From Nymphaea colorata (Eukaryota > Streptophyta > Magnoliopsida > Nymphaeales > Nymphaeaceae): a stretch of 64,000 nucleotides of DNA. The notes under the pieces are model-generated. The model ran no database searches. It was not told where the DNA came from and saw only the letters and a list, made by a program, of their open reading frames with translations. This document shows, piece after piece, positions 35,675 to 48,500 of this stretch. Location of the stretch: NCBI RefSeq assembly GCF_008831285.2, contig NC_045146.1:16569289-16633288 (forward strand), read 5' to 3'. Both the position numbers and the translations under genes were made by a program. Within the stretch, counting starts at the first letter, position 1. The number at the start of each line of letters is the position of its first letter.

Positions 35675-35921
35675 GGGGTGAACACGAACCGAGGCGAGTC
35701 CGAGTTCAATCAGCTGTAGTTTGGCTTGACAAATGAAACCTCGAGCTCGAGAATAGCTCGACAGAAGAAGCAACTTGAGCTCGACTCGATTAAGCCTCGA
35801 CAAACTCGTAAACTCGTTTGAATATATCGACTTGATTAAGACTCGACAAAGTCATTTAAGGCTCGAGCTTGACTCGACAATTACGTGTTGAGCTCGAGTA
35901 GCTCGACTCGATGTTCACCCT
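35675..35921. mobile_element. CTCGAG-rich TIR element, 247 bp, best preserved copy
   Basis: The ends GGGGTGAACA and TGTTCACCCT are inverted repeats (9 of 10), and TA flanks both sides (35673-35674 and 35922-35923). The interior is degenerate AGCTCGACTCG words. This copy suggests that the CTCGAG repeat scattered through the window is a non-autonomous TIR element. A TA duplication would fit Tc1/Mariner-type insertion, but two bases are weak evidence. Confidence 0.5.
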
Positions 35922-37614
35922 TAGTTATCACACAGCTAGCTTAATAAGATGAGCTTGATTTTGGAAATAAGAAGCTTCACTAGTCCACATCTAATCATTC
36001 ACTCTTTACTAATCCAAATCTAACCATATCCCCAACCGTATATTTATGTACCTGGCCATAGAATCTTCGATATTATTCAAATATGATCGGGACTGAGGAA
36101 AGAACGATTGGTGCTATTAAAATTCAAAGTTGAGATATGTTCAAGGTCGAGCCATAGCTACTATTTCAACATCTTAGTTACTTGAAACATAATTTGGTTA
36201 AATTCCAACGCAGTAACGTATGAGTTGATATAGGCCCACATGGAGATCCAGTGCGGCTTTTCAGCCAAATCCTTTCATTCTTCTGCATGGATTCGTTTTT
36301 GAAGAAGGCAGGATGCCGCATGGGCACAACATAACTAGTTGGGCCTATTTATTTTCTTTGATTCCTGTAGGTGTTATGCTCATGTTCTCGACAATTATAA
36401 AATTCTTTCCAATTTGATAATAACACTTGCTACCATTTGCAGTCTAGAAAAATATGACGCCCATGAAAATTAGAAAATTAGATCGATCGATCATCGATAG
36501 ACCCGACAACTCAACAAACTACGCTGTGCCCTGACTCTGTGTTCTAATGCCGCATTCCACCCAATCATTGTGGCTTTGGGCCAGAAATATTTCCAGCCTT
36601 TCATGTAACTACTTAGACAGGTGCACGTTTTTTATTGATTGGAGGATTTGGCAGGAGTCCACCTACTGGCATTTCTTATACCAAAGAGGGCGCAAAGGTC
36701 CTACGACACTCAGTATCGGGTCATGCTCTTACCCGGGTCTGAACATTGACCCGGTTCGTATACTTATCTCTCGAATAAATAAACCGGGTTGCGGTAGGTG
36801 AGACGAACGTATCGGTTTGACCCGAAGTGTCGACGTCAGGCCGCCATTCACGACTTCGGGGTACTCCCACTCTCCAGGCGATGACTCCTCACTGTCCTCT
36901 CCCGCCATCGTTGGGTGTCTCTTCCTGGAGTGACTTCGGATCCGATAAAGTTTTATCCGAACCGGACGGCATTTGATGAATATCTGAACTTGGTGAATTA
37001 ACCTGTTTCCGTATGTATGTACATCGGAGCATAGTTGGGAATTTCCGGCTAATTGGATATGGTAAGGTTCACGTCTGATCCAAATCCGTTTCCCTTGGGA
37101 TATATCTGACATTTTGCGACAAGAATATTTTGTTGGTGGTACTGCCAAAAAAAATGAAAGATTACAGTTAAGTCCAGATATTTACTCGTAAGTTCAAAAC
37201 CTGCTCTTTAGTACTGAATTTTTTAATACATACCCCAGTTATCGTCAGAACGCTAAAATACAGGTTTTGTATTGACATATGTTTCATGAATCTTTCTTTA
37301 AAGAATAGGACAGGTTCAGAGTTGTTCAATAAATCAAAAACTGTTTTTGGGGTAGGTGTGAGACAATAATATAATATTATTAATTGCCAAATGATCCCTA
37401 AAGAAAAGGGCGAAGAAAAAGGTCTTTGGCTTTTGCGCTGCCCCTAATGTTTAGAGTTACGTTTTCAACGGAGAAATGGACAAGAGCAATTGTTAGAGTT
37501 TGGGATGTTTGATGGTTTAGGAAAATTGAGCTCTTTCTTAAGATTAATAGTAAAATGTTGGACCTTGACGAAGATTCCTGTAACCAGAAGGCGGGAGTCC
37601 GGCCACCAGAACGT

Positions 37615-37622
37615 TATATAAT
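37615..37622 (+). promoter_or_regulatory. TATA box of the MTK gene
   Basis: TATATAAT lies 75-82 bp before ATG 37697, giving an expected transcription start near 37645 and a leader of about 50 nt. Confidence 0.55.
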
Positions 37623-37696
37623 GCTTTACCGTCCTCCTGGTTTCCGCACTTGTCTCTCTTTGGAGCCGTGCGGAAGCCTAGATTCCCGGCGAGGTC

Positions 37697-40600
37697 ATGG
37701 CCGAAGCCAAGGGAAACGGAGTGGCTGAGGCATCGGAGTTCCGGGCTCTGGATGAGAAGTCGCTGTTGGATTACATCAAGGCGACGCCGGCTATTTCCTC
37801 GGTTCTCGGGAACCGGCTGGAGGGATTGAGTATAAAGGAGGTCGGTGACGGGAACCTTAATTTCGTGTATATCGTCGTCGGAGACGGTGGTTCTGTCGTG
37901 ATCAAGCAGGTAATCACTACCTGATTCCTCCTTTTCATAGTGGTCGATTTTGTACTTTTTCTTTTCCTGCTTTGCTCTGTGAGTATTATTTTTCTTGCGA
38001 CTTTCTAGTATTGCTTGCTATTTGATAGTAAGCATGATTATTGATCTTAAGGTCGTATGGATCGATGAATGTGGAATTAGTATTTATTCAGTGGATGTGC
38101 TTAATGCACCATTATCTTGTTCGGTTGGTCTAGGTTGAATTTTCCGAGTAGCTAGAGAATCTATGCGTTTCTGTTGATTATTATGCACTTGTGTTTATTT
38201 TCTCTCCAGCGTTGCCGTTGATATTGATTATTGGCCCTAATTCTGTTTATTGGGCAACGGACCGCTATTGAATTGGTTAGTTACTGAGGGCAGTACTGGT
38301 TCTCTGAGATTGTGAAGTGAGCAACAGATTGTTGCTCAAGAGAGTACTTTGAAGTTTGAACTCACTTCATTACCACAAGTCTGTTAGTTTTTCTGAGTGG
38401 TTCTAATTTGTAAATCCTTCTTTTCATGGGTGGATAATTTTATGCCCATCCATCGCGCACTAAAAGCTTTTTCCTTTCTGTTTTTGAAATGAAAAACTGC
38501 AAGTCTACAGGAAGACAATTACGATCAATATACATAAATGCAATGCAGTTCCAAATTTTTTTAAGATTGGGAAGGATTATTTTGTAAGATTAAGTACTGG
38601 GATCTGAGGAGGAACTTGAGCAAGTAACATCACTACTTGGCCACGCTGTCTATCCCTCGTGACAGACGGCTGGAAATTTAGAGTAATTTCCTGCTTTGTA
38701 AGCATGACCTGGACAAAAATGTTAGTTACTCTTATGTTTTTTTTCCGGTGTTAAGGGCTGGAGATGCTACACATCATGGTAATCTTCTTATCACGTTGCT
38801 TGTTATAGGTCTTCCATATATACATGCATGTGCTTCTCCTCTTGATTTTCTTCCATTGTCTAAGCAGAATGAATAAATTTGTCATATATGCTACTTACTG
38901 CGCTAAGCAATTTTTTTTTTTTTACTTTGTATGAACTCTTTTAAGACTGACCTTCATCTTTATGGGGATTCACTAAATGATAGGCACTTCCATATGTTCG
39001 CTGCATTGGGGAATCTTGGCCAATGACTAAAGAACGTGCATATTTTGAGACAATAACACTAAAAGAGCATGGTCGTTTATGCCCGGAGCATGTTCCAGAA
39101 GTTTATCATGCTGACCGTAAAATGTCCCTCATTGCAATGCGTTACTTGAAGCCTCCACATATCATTTTGAGAAAAGGCTTGATTGCAGGGGTTAAATATC
39201 CATTGCTTGCAGACCATATATCAGACTATGTAGCCAAAACTCTATACCATACGTCTCTTCTTCACCTCTCCACAACAGAGCACAAAAAGAGAGGTATCTC
39301 TCTCTCTCTCTCTCTCTCTCGTTCTCTCATTCTCATGTAAAATCTCCCCAACATACTGTTTCTTGACCTATTCAGTCACATGCTTTCATATGTTAATTGC
39401 AGCAGACTCTACAAGTTTGATCGTGGAACCCCCTAAAATGTTGCAAAAGATTTTAGAGATGTTGACATCTTCTGTGAAATACTGCCGAAATTGCAAAAGT
39501 TTGTTTGTATTCTGATGCACATTTTCGAATGCTGTGAGATTCAAATTCACAAGCTATGACAATTATCAATTCAATATTATTAAACATGGTTTTTCCAGAC
39601 CTTTTGGGTTATTTTTTTATGACAATTAGATGTAATAATCAAAACTTTGACCTGAATTAGCCTTGTCAGCAGGTGAACATGGGTATCCATTCCAAAAATA
39701 TGTTACATTTGTTATTATTCCATATTTTGCCTACTCCTATTTCATCTGTGCAGGTCACACTGTTGTTCTAGTTTTATCATTGTGGTAGTAAATTATGCTA
39801 AACTGAAAAATCCATAAGGGAGATCTTTTGAACATCTCTTTTTGTATTGCTTCTTGATTCCCACAATGGCATCTGGTTTTATTTTTCCTGTAGGCTCTTT
39901 AGCTTTTCCAGTTCCAATATGTTTTTCTCATGATAATGTATATGATGTTACTCATATTTTCTGATGTGTGTCAACTTTGTTACTTGCAGTTGCTGAGTAC
40001 TGCGGGAATGTAGAAATGTGTAGGCTCACAGAGCAGGTTATCTTTTCAGACCCATACCAGATATCTTCTTACAATCGCTGGACCTCTCCCTATCTTGACA
40101 GTGATGCTGAAGCAGTTCGAAGTGACAATATTTTGAAGCTGGAAATTGCTGAACTGAAGTCAATGTAATGCGTACTGTGGAAACTAGGATCTTCTTATTC
40201 ACTCCAACCACCAGTGCTAGTTAATATTTATCATTCATTGATTATTGGCTCAAACTTGTAGGTTCTGTGAGAAATCTCAAGCACTAATACACGGGGATCT
40301 TCATACTGGTTCCATTATGGTGACTTCTGATTCCACACAAGTTATTGATCCAGAATTTGCATTTTATGGTCCTATGGGCTTTGATATTGGAGCTTTCTTA
40401 GGAAATTTGTTCCTTGCTTTCTTTGCAAAAGATGGACATGCTTGTGAAGAACAAGAGCGTCATGTAAGTGTGCTAATTCAACTTATCATCACTTTTAGGA
40501 TTGAAAAATGTAATTATTGATCTGGAAATTTATTATGTCAAATGACCATAATGTACTTTCATTTGTCTGCCTGCTTGGTTCATAGCTCAATCTTGATACT

Positions 40601-42075
40601 TTTTTTTTTTTTGGTTGGATTAAGATTGTTATGATTTGTATGTTTAACCATAAATTTTAAGTGTTAGCTTGCAAAGCCTTTCTGCTGTTTTCTTTTTTGT
40701 GATTATATAAAGTGTTTCATGCATATCTCAGTTGTGAAGCTGGTCTGTTTAGGAGAAAAATCATATTTAGTTGGATAGTGATACTTATTGAGCATATACT
40801 GCTGCATATTCTAGGACTGAAGTTTTTCAAGGAAGGCTGCTTATCTTGTGCCTATTCTGCCTGTGCTTGTGTCCTATTCAATTTAATAAGTGGTGCTTAC
40901 TTGGATAAACCATGCATACTTAACACTTCATTTCGTAGATTTTTTTTTTTTTCGAACGTGTCTAAAAGATCAAAATCATGCAGGAATATAAACGTTGGCT
41001 CTTGGGAACAATAGAGGACACCTGGAATCTTTTTGAGAAAAAATTCATTACACTATGGAAAGAGGACGGCTCAGGTGACGCGTACCTTCCTGGTGTATAT
41101 AACAACTCTGATGTTCAGCTGCTTGTTCGAAAGAAATACATGAAAGATCTCTTTCATGACTCTCTAGGCTTTGGTGCAGCTAAAATGATAAGGTACATGT
41201 TTTTCACGTTGCCTCATGCATTCAGTTATAAAAGTGTTCCTTATAATTTTCTATTTATCAAATAGGTATTATCGTCACACTTATGAACCGTTTCATCATT
41301 TTAGTCATATGCTAGTCTTATTTACTGCAGAATCTAGAGGCTACTCATAGGATGGTATTATTATAAGGGGGTGTTTCATGTTTTGGAATTTTGATTCAAG
41401 GATGAAAATTCCTGAATCATAATTCCTCTTCAAACTGGAATGGAATCAGAATTCCAGGTTTCAGTTTCCTAATTCTGGAAAGAAAATACCTTGTTTGTTT
41501 AATAATTTCAATTTCTTAAAAATTGAGCATTTTGATTCTAAAATTCCATGATTCTGGGTATATCAAATGCCCCCTTTTAAAGTCATGGAAAAATTGCTCA
41601 AGTATATGTTTTTCCCTTCAAAAGCTATGGATTTTCACCTGTAGGTTCCGGTTTTGGAAGAGATCCTTCCTGCTTTACTTTCCTATGCTAGTTCGGACAT
41701 AGCAAACTACTGTACACCCCATGCGTATCTACATGCAAGCACTAATTTTTTGCTTGTGTGATTTATAGATAGGAGTAAGGGGTCTTGCTCAGGCACACCT
41801 TGCTTTATGTATTGATGTACATGAGGGTCTTTGTTGCTGTCCAATTTAACCTGCCGGCGCTGTATAATGCGTAGTTTGTTCATATCGTTACTTTGCTGTC
41901 CAGGAGAATCGTGGGTGTGGCTCATGTTGAGGATTTGGAATCAATTCAAGATACTGCAACTCGAGCTGCTTGTGAAAAGAGAGCGTTGCTGTTTGCCAAA
42001 ATGCTGATGAAGGATAGGCGTAACTTTCAATCTATCAGTCAGGTTGTGGCGGCAGCAGAGGAGCAACGTGCCTAA
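37697..42075 (+). CDS. MTK: 5-methylthioribose kinase, 6 exons
   Basis: Phosphorylates 5-methylthioribose with ATP to methylthioribose-1-phosphate in the cytosol, the entry step of the Yang cycle that recycles methionine during ethylene, polyamine and nicotianamine synthesis. Exons: 37697-37909, 38984-39293, 39990-40164, 40262-40463, 40984-41192 and 41904-42075. They join in frame to 426 aa, and all introns are GT-AG. The fold is the APH/choline-kinase type. Family marks seen: [10 protein letters not shown] nucleotide loop (about 50-59), [17 protein letters not shown] at the start of exon 2, catalytic HGDLHTGSI with Asp245, and the metal-binding [14 protein letters not shown] (261-274). The C-terminal [15 protein letters not shown] segment is typical of plant MTK. 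Length matches the plant family (about 420 aa). Intron 2 starts with a CT microsatellite. Confidence 0.95.
41364..41578. mobile_element. MITE in MTK intron 5
   Basis: The ends AAGGGGGTGTTTCAT and TATCAAATGCCCCCTTT are imperfect inverted repeats. The interior has paired GAATCATAATTCC / GGAATCAGAATTCC-like words that would fold into a hairpin. TA-rich flanks (TTATAA and TTTTAAA) are compatible with a TTA or TAA target, but the exact duplication is ambiguous. It sits inside the 711-bp intron 5 and does not touch the splice sites. Confidence 0.6.
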
Positions 42076-45000
42076 TTATCTTCCAGGTTGTGCAAGGACG
42101 AGCTGCTACCAAGTTTTACTTAAAGTACGTGGTGGATTTATTTACGGCTTCTCCTGCAAACGTATCATGATATCGTTACTTGAAAGGGGCAGCTCTCTGA
42201 GGGATAGTTCTGTCTTGGCCAATTATATCAGCTATCTTTGCATCACGGCAGATTTTGGTCTGCATTGTTTGTATGCTTAAATAAGAGAATGACATTCTAT
42301 TGCCAAAGTATGTTTGAGCATTGAGAATGATTTGCTGGAAGGTTGATATGGTTATTTGCTGGCTTGATTAGCAAGGAAATCGTTGCTGCCATTGTCTTCA
42401 TATTTATTTATCAGTTCTCAATGAAATCAATTTTCTTCCTCTGTGATTTTGTTCATCTGTTACCAGCTCAGCTTTAGGCATGTCGTTTACTGACCTGGTC
42501 GCTCTGGGTTTGATCACCTGTCATGCCAAGGAGACATTCCAACCATTTAGCTCTGTTTTTGGACAAGGGTTGAGATATGCATGAGATTTGATTCTATATA
42601 AGTGTTTCTGCTACAACAGGATTAAGGTTTGAAGTTACTGAGTCCAATTTCTCCAAGACCAAGTCAAGCCGCCGGCCGTCGTGACCCGAATTCAATCAGA
42701 TGTCATTTTTTCATCTTAATCCAATCCAATTTTTTTTTATTGGATGATAAATTCTTTCTGTATTTGTTTTTTTAAGTAGTTCAGTTAGATATCGGATCCA
42801 AGTCTGATTTATTGACATCCGCAACTGGCTGAAGCTCACGCCTTAAATCTTGATATGCCCTAGTTAAGTTAGACAAACATGAACTCATCTCAGAATCGGG
42901 TCAGTTCTTGGAGAAATGATACCCAAGCGTTTTGTATCTGCCAGTTTTATGTCTAATCAAATAATTTTTCGCCACTGCGGTGTCATACCAATAGTCATGT
43001 TATTATGTCCTTTTGTCGTCCACTCGCTGTGTGCATAATTGCCTGTCTGAAGATAAAATCAATCGAACTTAGATCAAGTATAGCTACTATCACATTTGAC
43101 TAATTAGGTTCCAGTTAGGATTTCGATTCAAAGTGTGCCCAGTGCAAGTAAGATATATGAAATTTAATATACATGGTGAATATCATACCCAACGAAGATA
43201 TAGCATTCAACTACTAGTTAGTTCTGGATTTTCTCCTCAAAGTCTGATGTTTCCCAATTCGTCTTGCAAACAAGAATATGGTATGAATGCATCATCGCAT
43301 TCCATCTGCGGCGTCATCATCCTTGTTGCCATTGATCTGCACAATGGATGGTGAGGATGGGATCAGTAAACTCCTATCAGATGGCAACGAAAAGATTTTC
43401 CTAGTGAGGTTTTGTACCTAGATTAGAGCATAATAAACATAATATGTACCTCTTAAGTCGGCAGGTCTTACGAAAAGCCTCATTAGCGTTCCTCATCATT
43501 TAGAGGCAGTTCGGACTCGTCTCGAGCTTAAGATGGTTTGAACTCAGCTAGGCTAGGCTAGCCCCGAGCTGAGATCTGGCTTGAGCTTAGGCGAGCCATT
43601 TTCTAAAAAAATTGGTGCAAACAACCAGGTTTGAAGTATGAACCTCAAACCTTGCTAGCCATCTCAGTCGAGCCACCTTTTTTTGTGTCAATATATTGAA
43701 ACGCCTTTTATCGAGTTCACCCAAGCTTAACTGTGACAAGTTTCACTACATCGGGCTCGGCCCATTTTCTTGAACGAGTTCATTTTTACACTCGAACTCA
43801 ACTCGTTTATAAACAAGTTCACTTCAACCGGGTGAGTTTGAGTCGAGTCCGAGTTTGCTCAACCCGTTGAACACCGAAACGACTCCTCTCTACTCTCTCG
43901 ATGGTGAAAACCCTAGTGCTGACCCTCCTCAAAGAACGAGGATGGGAAAAGGGTTCAACTCTTCACCTTACAGTCTTCAAGCATCTTGCGCTTGGTTGAG
44001 CAGTCGGTGCTTAACCTGTTTCACTGATAGTCTGGTCAACCTTCTCCATAATTCAGGTGGTTCAGTCTACCAACAACGCTCTCGCGAACCCTTGATCTTG
44101 TGAGATGGACGGCTGAAGTTTCACCCTTGCCATGCTTTGACCAACAAGCCCTCCAACTGCCTGATAAGACAAAGTCCGTTGTGTGAACATGAAGCCTGAA
44201 AGTGGACATCCTTTCTGTCATTTGGATATCTCGTCAGGAACGCAACCACCACCAAACACTCGAACTTTGACTCGGGGGATTTTTCCGAGCTCCATACAAA
44301 CTCCGGCCGGATTCCGATAGCCGGCCGGAACCTGTTATTCCTTATCAAGAAGGGGGAATAAAAAAGGAGGCGGCGGTCAAAAGGCATGGGTATTCCTCAA
44401 GCAACTCGGGTCCTAAGTCAAGACTTCCTCACCTAACCAGGGGAAAAGAATGAGAAAGGACGACTCTTTTGGTTTGGACGGCAACCCATTTCATCTTTGA
44501 CAAGCATCACAGATTTCTTTGGTCTCCTGCCGCCGGAACTTGTCGCCAGAAAAGGTGCCATTGATTGCTCGAAGCCAAGTTGGATTTGAGAACCGACGAT
44601 TATGGATGCCCGAATAGGGAATATTGTTGCCAGCAACACTCTGAACCATCAGCATGAATCGGTGGTTCGAACCAAATCAGTTCTTGTTGGCAGCTTGATT
44701 GCAAGTTGGCCATATTGTCGTTCTGAAAAGTTAGTAACCATCTGATGTTTTTATAATCTTGGCACGGGACTGCAGATTCGAAGAATGTTGGTGGGATCTT
44801 ATGAATCATTTCTCGCATCGACTTCTAATTTAATAATCTATGCTTTCATTATTTTTACTAATTCTCATTAGATCCGTTCTTTCATAAATAATTCGAACTC
44901 TTGATCAAGTCTTACAACTTGCAATCTCCAGTTATCGAGAGTAGTTGGCTCGTTAAAACCAGGCAGCAGCAACCTAACCGAGTCAAAGCCTGCACCCAAT

Positions 45001-45258
45001 CAACTGTAGTCAAGTGGGTTTTACCATTCAACCTCGTGCTAAGAGCACAATAGAGACATGAAAAGGAAAAGGATTAGAAAAAAAAAAAAAAAAAAAAAGA
45101 GAGGACAAGGAATTTGATCAACACGAGGATTCTAGGAAGCATCTGAGATGGTGCATAGCACGTTTGAAAATTTCATGTTCGTTTGAAATTAATGACAAAT
45201 GTTTCTAAGTCAAATCTCGCATGCCTTCTTTCTTGCTGCTGACCAATTCATCAGCAAG
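42076..45258. other. Intergenic region between MTK and the small peptide gene
   Basis: About 3.2 kb. The first 350 bp are likely MTK 3' UTR. A CTCGAG-type repeat spans about 43497-43870. The part at 43900-44820 has overlapping open frames on the minus strand (up to 88 aa) and higher GC, but I recognise no protein; it may be a decayed gene or repeat. An A-run lies at about 45080-45098. Confidence 0.5.
43497..43870. repeat. CTCGAG-rich dispersed repeat, copy in the 43.5-kb region
   Basis: Degenerate GAGCTTAGGCGAGCC and CTCGAACTCAACTCG words over about 370 bp, ending near GCTCAACCCGTTGAACACCG. Diverged member of the family whose best copy is at 35675-35921. Confidence 0.45.
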
Positions 45259-45266
45259 TATAAATA
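45259..45266 (+). promoter_or_regulatory. TATA box of the small secreted-peptide gene
   Basis: TATAAATA lies 69-76 bp before the ATG at 45335, leaving a short leader of about 45 nt. Its good match and position support the small gene as real. Confidence 0.65.
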
Positions 45267-45334
45267 TGTGTAATGGCGCTAATGCGTAACTCAGTTCTTC
45301 TTGCCACATTTTTAAGAAGAGTTTTTAGCTATTC

Positions 45335-45580
45335 ATGGCTTCCAGAGTGAGAGCCCTGCTTCTTCCTCTTCTCTTCACCTTGGTCATCTTATTCATGCTC
45401 GAGTGCTCTCCCACAGAGGCTCGGCGTACACCGGCCGATCGTCCTGCAACCCCCTCACTGCAGTTCAACCAGCCCCCATCGCCGCCGAAGTCGTTTACAC
45501 ACAGTCAGCTCCTTGGCGCGGTGAAGGACTCGGGTCCCAGCCCTGGAGCAGGGCATGCTTATATTAACTCTGTCCATTGA
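45335..45580 (+). CDS. Small secreted peptide precursor, PIP/PIPL (SGPS) type
   Basis: An 81-aa single-exon protein with the layout of a plant signalling-peptide precursor. Residues 7-22 are strongly hydrophobic and a cleavage near TEA-RR (about residue 29) is likely. A variable Pro-rich middle follows. Near the C terminus is SGPSPGAGH (66-74), which fits the SGPSxxGxGH core of the PAMP-induced peptide family and its PIP-like members. In that family the mature peptide is cut out, proline-hydroxylated and sensed by receptor kinases such as RLK7 to raise immunity or restrain growth. Seven residues (AYINSVH) follow the core His, where many family members end at or just after it. A TATA box stands at the expected distance. 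CEP precursors also carry SPGxGH cores and are the alternative. Confidence 0.75.
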   Translation: MASRVRALLLPLLFTLVILFMLECSPTEARRTPADRPATPSLQFNQPPSPPKSFTHSQLLGAVKDSGPSPGAGHAYINSVH

Positions 45581-48500
45581 TCTTATGTGGCTTCTATTTC
45601 TTTCATTCTTTTCTGTTCATTCATTCACTTGGGGTCATGTACATGTGTTGTCTGTGCGCTCACGAAGGTGATCAAATTCCATTTTTTGAATTCTTTTTCA
45701 TATGAATATTGTGGTGAGAGTTTCTTCTCTCTGTTCATGAACATATGTAGATGAGCAGTAACCTCCACACTGGGATTTACAGAGGAAGTAGTAACAGAAT
45801 TATTTTTCTCCAAAGAAGTGCAGGGGGAATGAAAAATGTATTTTGAGTTCCACTGGCTGTTGCCCATAAAAGTTTATTGGTTCTCCACTGCGTATTATGA
45901 TAAACTAAGCAAGAGAGAAAAAATTAAGAAACATTAGCATATCAATTATCAAATAGAGAATTCTGAAATAACTCTCTGTGGAATTGGCTGTTCATTGATT
46001 CTACTAAGTGAAAACCATAATCTAAGAGGAACTTTGCTTCACTTTGCGTGATGGTTCGTTAACGATTACCCCATTTGCGATTCGGAATCATGAGTGCAGA
46101 AGAATTTCCTCTCTTGATTTGAAAAAAAATAATAATAATAACTTTAAACGAATGAACGTTTTTTTCAGAAAAAACCTTCAAGCACCAGACCAGGCTACCA
46201 TTTATAATTGGAACAAAGTAAGGCAACGAAGTCTGTGGATTCGAACCACTACAACTATGGTTAAGAAGATAAACCTGATTCCATAAAGAGAGATCGCAGA
46301 TTTGCTTTGAATTGAAAGTTTCCAAAAGCACACCCTGATTTTTAGTAGTATAACAAAAAACTCACTCGTGTTTGAATTTCTTTCATTCAATTACCACTTT
46401 AATTAAGTTGGAAAGATTTGGTGGTATTCAATATTAATTTAAGATTATGCATCCTTTGCTGTAAGGTGAAAGCAAGAGCTTGATCGTGTGAGATGGGAGA
46501 TCAAAAGCAATGAGGAGATATTCTTGTTGGGCAAGAGGAAGATCCATTTCCATTTCTTTGATACACAAATAAAACTCCAAACCAAAATCTTTTGCTTACG
46601 TATAGTGTGGCATAATCATGTAAACTGATTAAATAAGGTCCTAATTGAGATTTTTGCTTTATATTTTCCTTGAATTTCCACGTATTGATAGTCAAGATCT
46701 ACCTAACAAACATGTTGAAAACTTTCCCTAATCGTTGTCCATGTTTTAATGGCGCCACACAGTTTGATTATGGAACGCGGCCGACGGCCGTGTGAGGTGA
46801 CAGAAACGCCAATAACCTTTCGTTGTTTTCTTCTTTGTGGCTTCTTTTAATTTGGATTCAATAGAAATCACTTGATTTTCTCTTCCCAAAGGACTAATTC
46901 AAGAACTTAAAACTTTTTTTTCATATTAGCGCATTATCCCTGAATATTTAGTCACGATCAATAATGACAAGCACTTTCCTATAGCCTATGGCAAGAGAAG
47001 CGCAGCAAATTCAAGAACTAATAAAATCCAGTAAAAAGATGCGTTGTTACGTGATTCTTTTGAGAAAAAGCAAGACAAACAATTGGTACCATCGATATTG
47101 TTAAGTACAATTTTTCTGCCAATTCGAATGTCTCTGTCTTGTTTCTATTGTGTTCTACTGTAATGTAGCTAATATCTCGCAATATTTTAATTTTTTTTTT
47201 TTAAATTTTTTTTTGACTCATATCAAGTCAACATCCTTAATTTCGGCGACTCGGCCGATACGGTAGCTGCCAATATTGAAAGCACCGGGGCAGCACACAC
47301 GTAAGATTGATCAGTGACTCTCTTCATGGTTGATTTTGAGTGTTGGTCACGGATCGATTAGCTTTGTGTAGATGTGGAAACCCTTCCAAGAGAAGTGCCA
47401 AACTCTACTTGCTGCTCAAGAAATGACCCCATATCTCTACCAAATTGATTCTTTCTTGATACACTAAAGAACAAAACCAGCCTTCACTGTCTCATCATAG
47501 AGAGGTTGAAGACAGAACGGGAAAGATCTTGTGAAGCCATTCATTTCTATCATTTCATGAGTCGCCGACTTCTCCTTCTTTGTTTGTATCAAAAGAATAA
47601 GATGCATTCCCAACTTGGTATTTCCAACCGTGTTGTCCTCGTCTAGAGGCTGCATGGTCATGGTGGCATCACGAGAGTGACGCAAGAAACAGTTGCTTTT
47701 TACTTGTGGAGGATTGAAGGACAATACTCTGTTTTAATCCATTTAGATTTGTTTTCCGGGCAGTGAGTTGTTAACCTCTGCTGAAGGATAATACTTTGTC
47801 CGCAAGGATTGTCGGCGCTCATGAGATTAGAACTATAACTATTTGCATGACGGCCAAGGCTGTCCCTGTATGTCAACTTGATTCGTGACAAAGCCCAGCT
47901 CAGCAAGCAAATGCACTGGGTTTTTATTACTACTGACTATTGTTATCCATGATCATCTCAAACAAGGTTGGTGCAAGGACTTACAAGAAATTAAAATCTA
48001 GAAAGAAAACTTCTAATGTATGAATGATTTATATATCTGGTCGTGTTATATGTATGAAAGTATAATTATAAAGACAATATATACTTCAAGAGGCATGTTT
48101 TAAAAAAATTAGCTGGAACGATGTGATCTATACGTACAAGCACCTAACGTCTAATTTGTTGTCCAACTTGATGCAATGATCGGATCATGTAAGCACTTCA
48201 GATTTAAAAGCCTTGATTTCCTAACGCAGAGCATCTAAGGTTTGGTGCATTAGAAAGAACATGTGTCAGTTTTAATCCATTTAGATCTGATTAGGAAAAA
48301 AGGATACCTATATATTTCAAACGTTACAAATGCACGCATTGCAACTTGATCCACAGCCTCCGAAACACAAAATTGGAAACTAAACACCGAAGAACAAATA
48401 AACATAAAAGTTTGAAAACAATGTAAATGTTACAGTAGATTGTTATCCCTGAAGGAAGGCAATGATCTATTGTTTCAACTATTTAGCATGACCCAGGCCT

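Larger units (their letters stand above)
32208..37614. other. Intergenic region between GID2 and MTK genes
   Basis: About 5.4 kb including the GID2 promoter side, where I see no clear TATA box, only a CT/GA-rich stretch at about 32350-32375. It holds the 557-bp tandem array, a GGGCCATGGCC-type repeat remnant (about 32620-32750), a hAT-like remnant (about 34797-34975) and a CTCGAG element at 35675-35921. A GC-rich open frame at 36729-37148 on the minus strand is discussed among the findings. Confidence 0.5.

Noticed and set aside
46200-46300. tRNA-like T-arm on the minus strand (GTGGTTCGAATCCAC)
   Set aside because: I could not build acceptor, D and anticodon arms around it; a chance match or an old tRNA-derived fragment.
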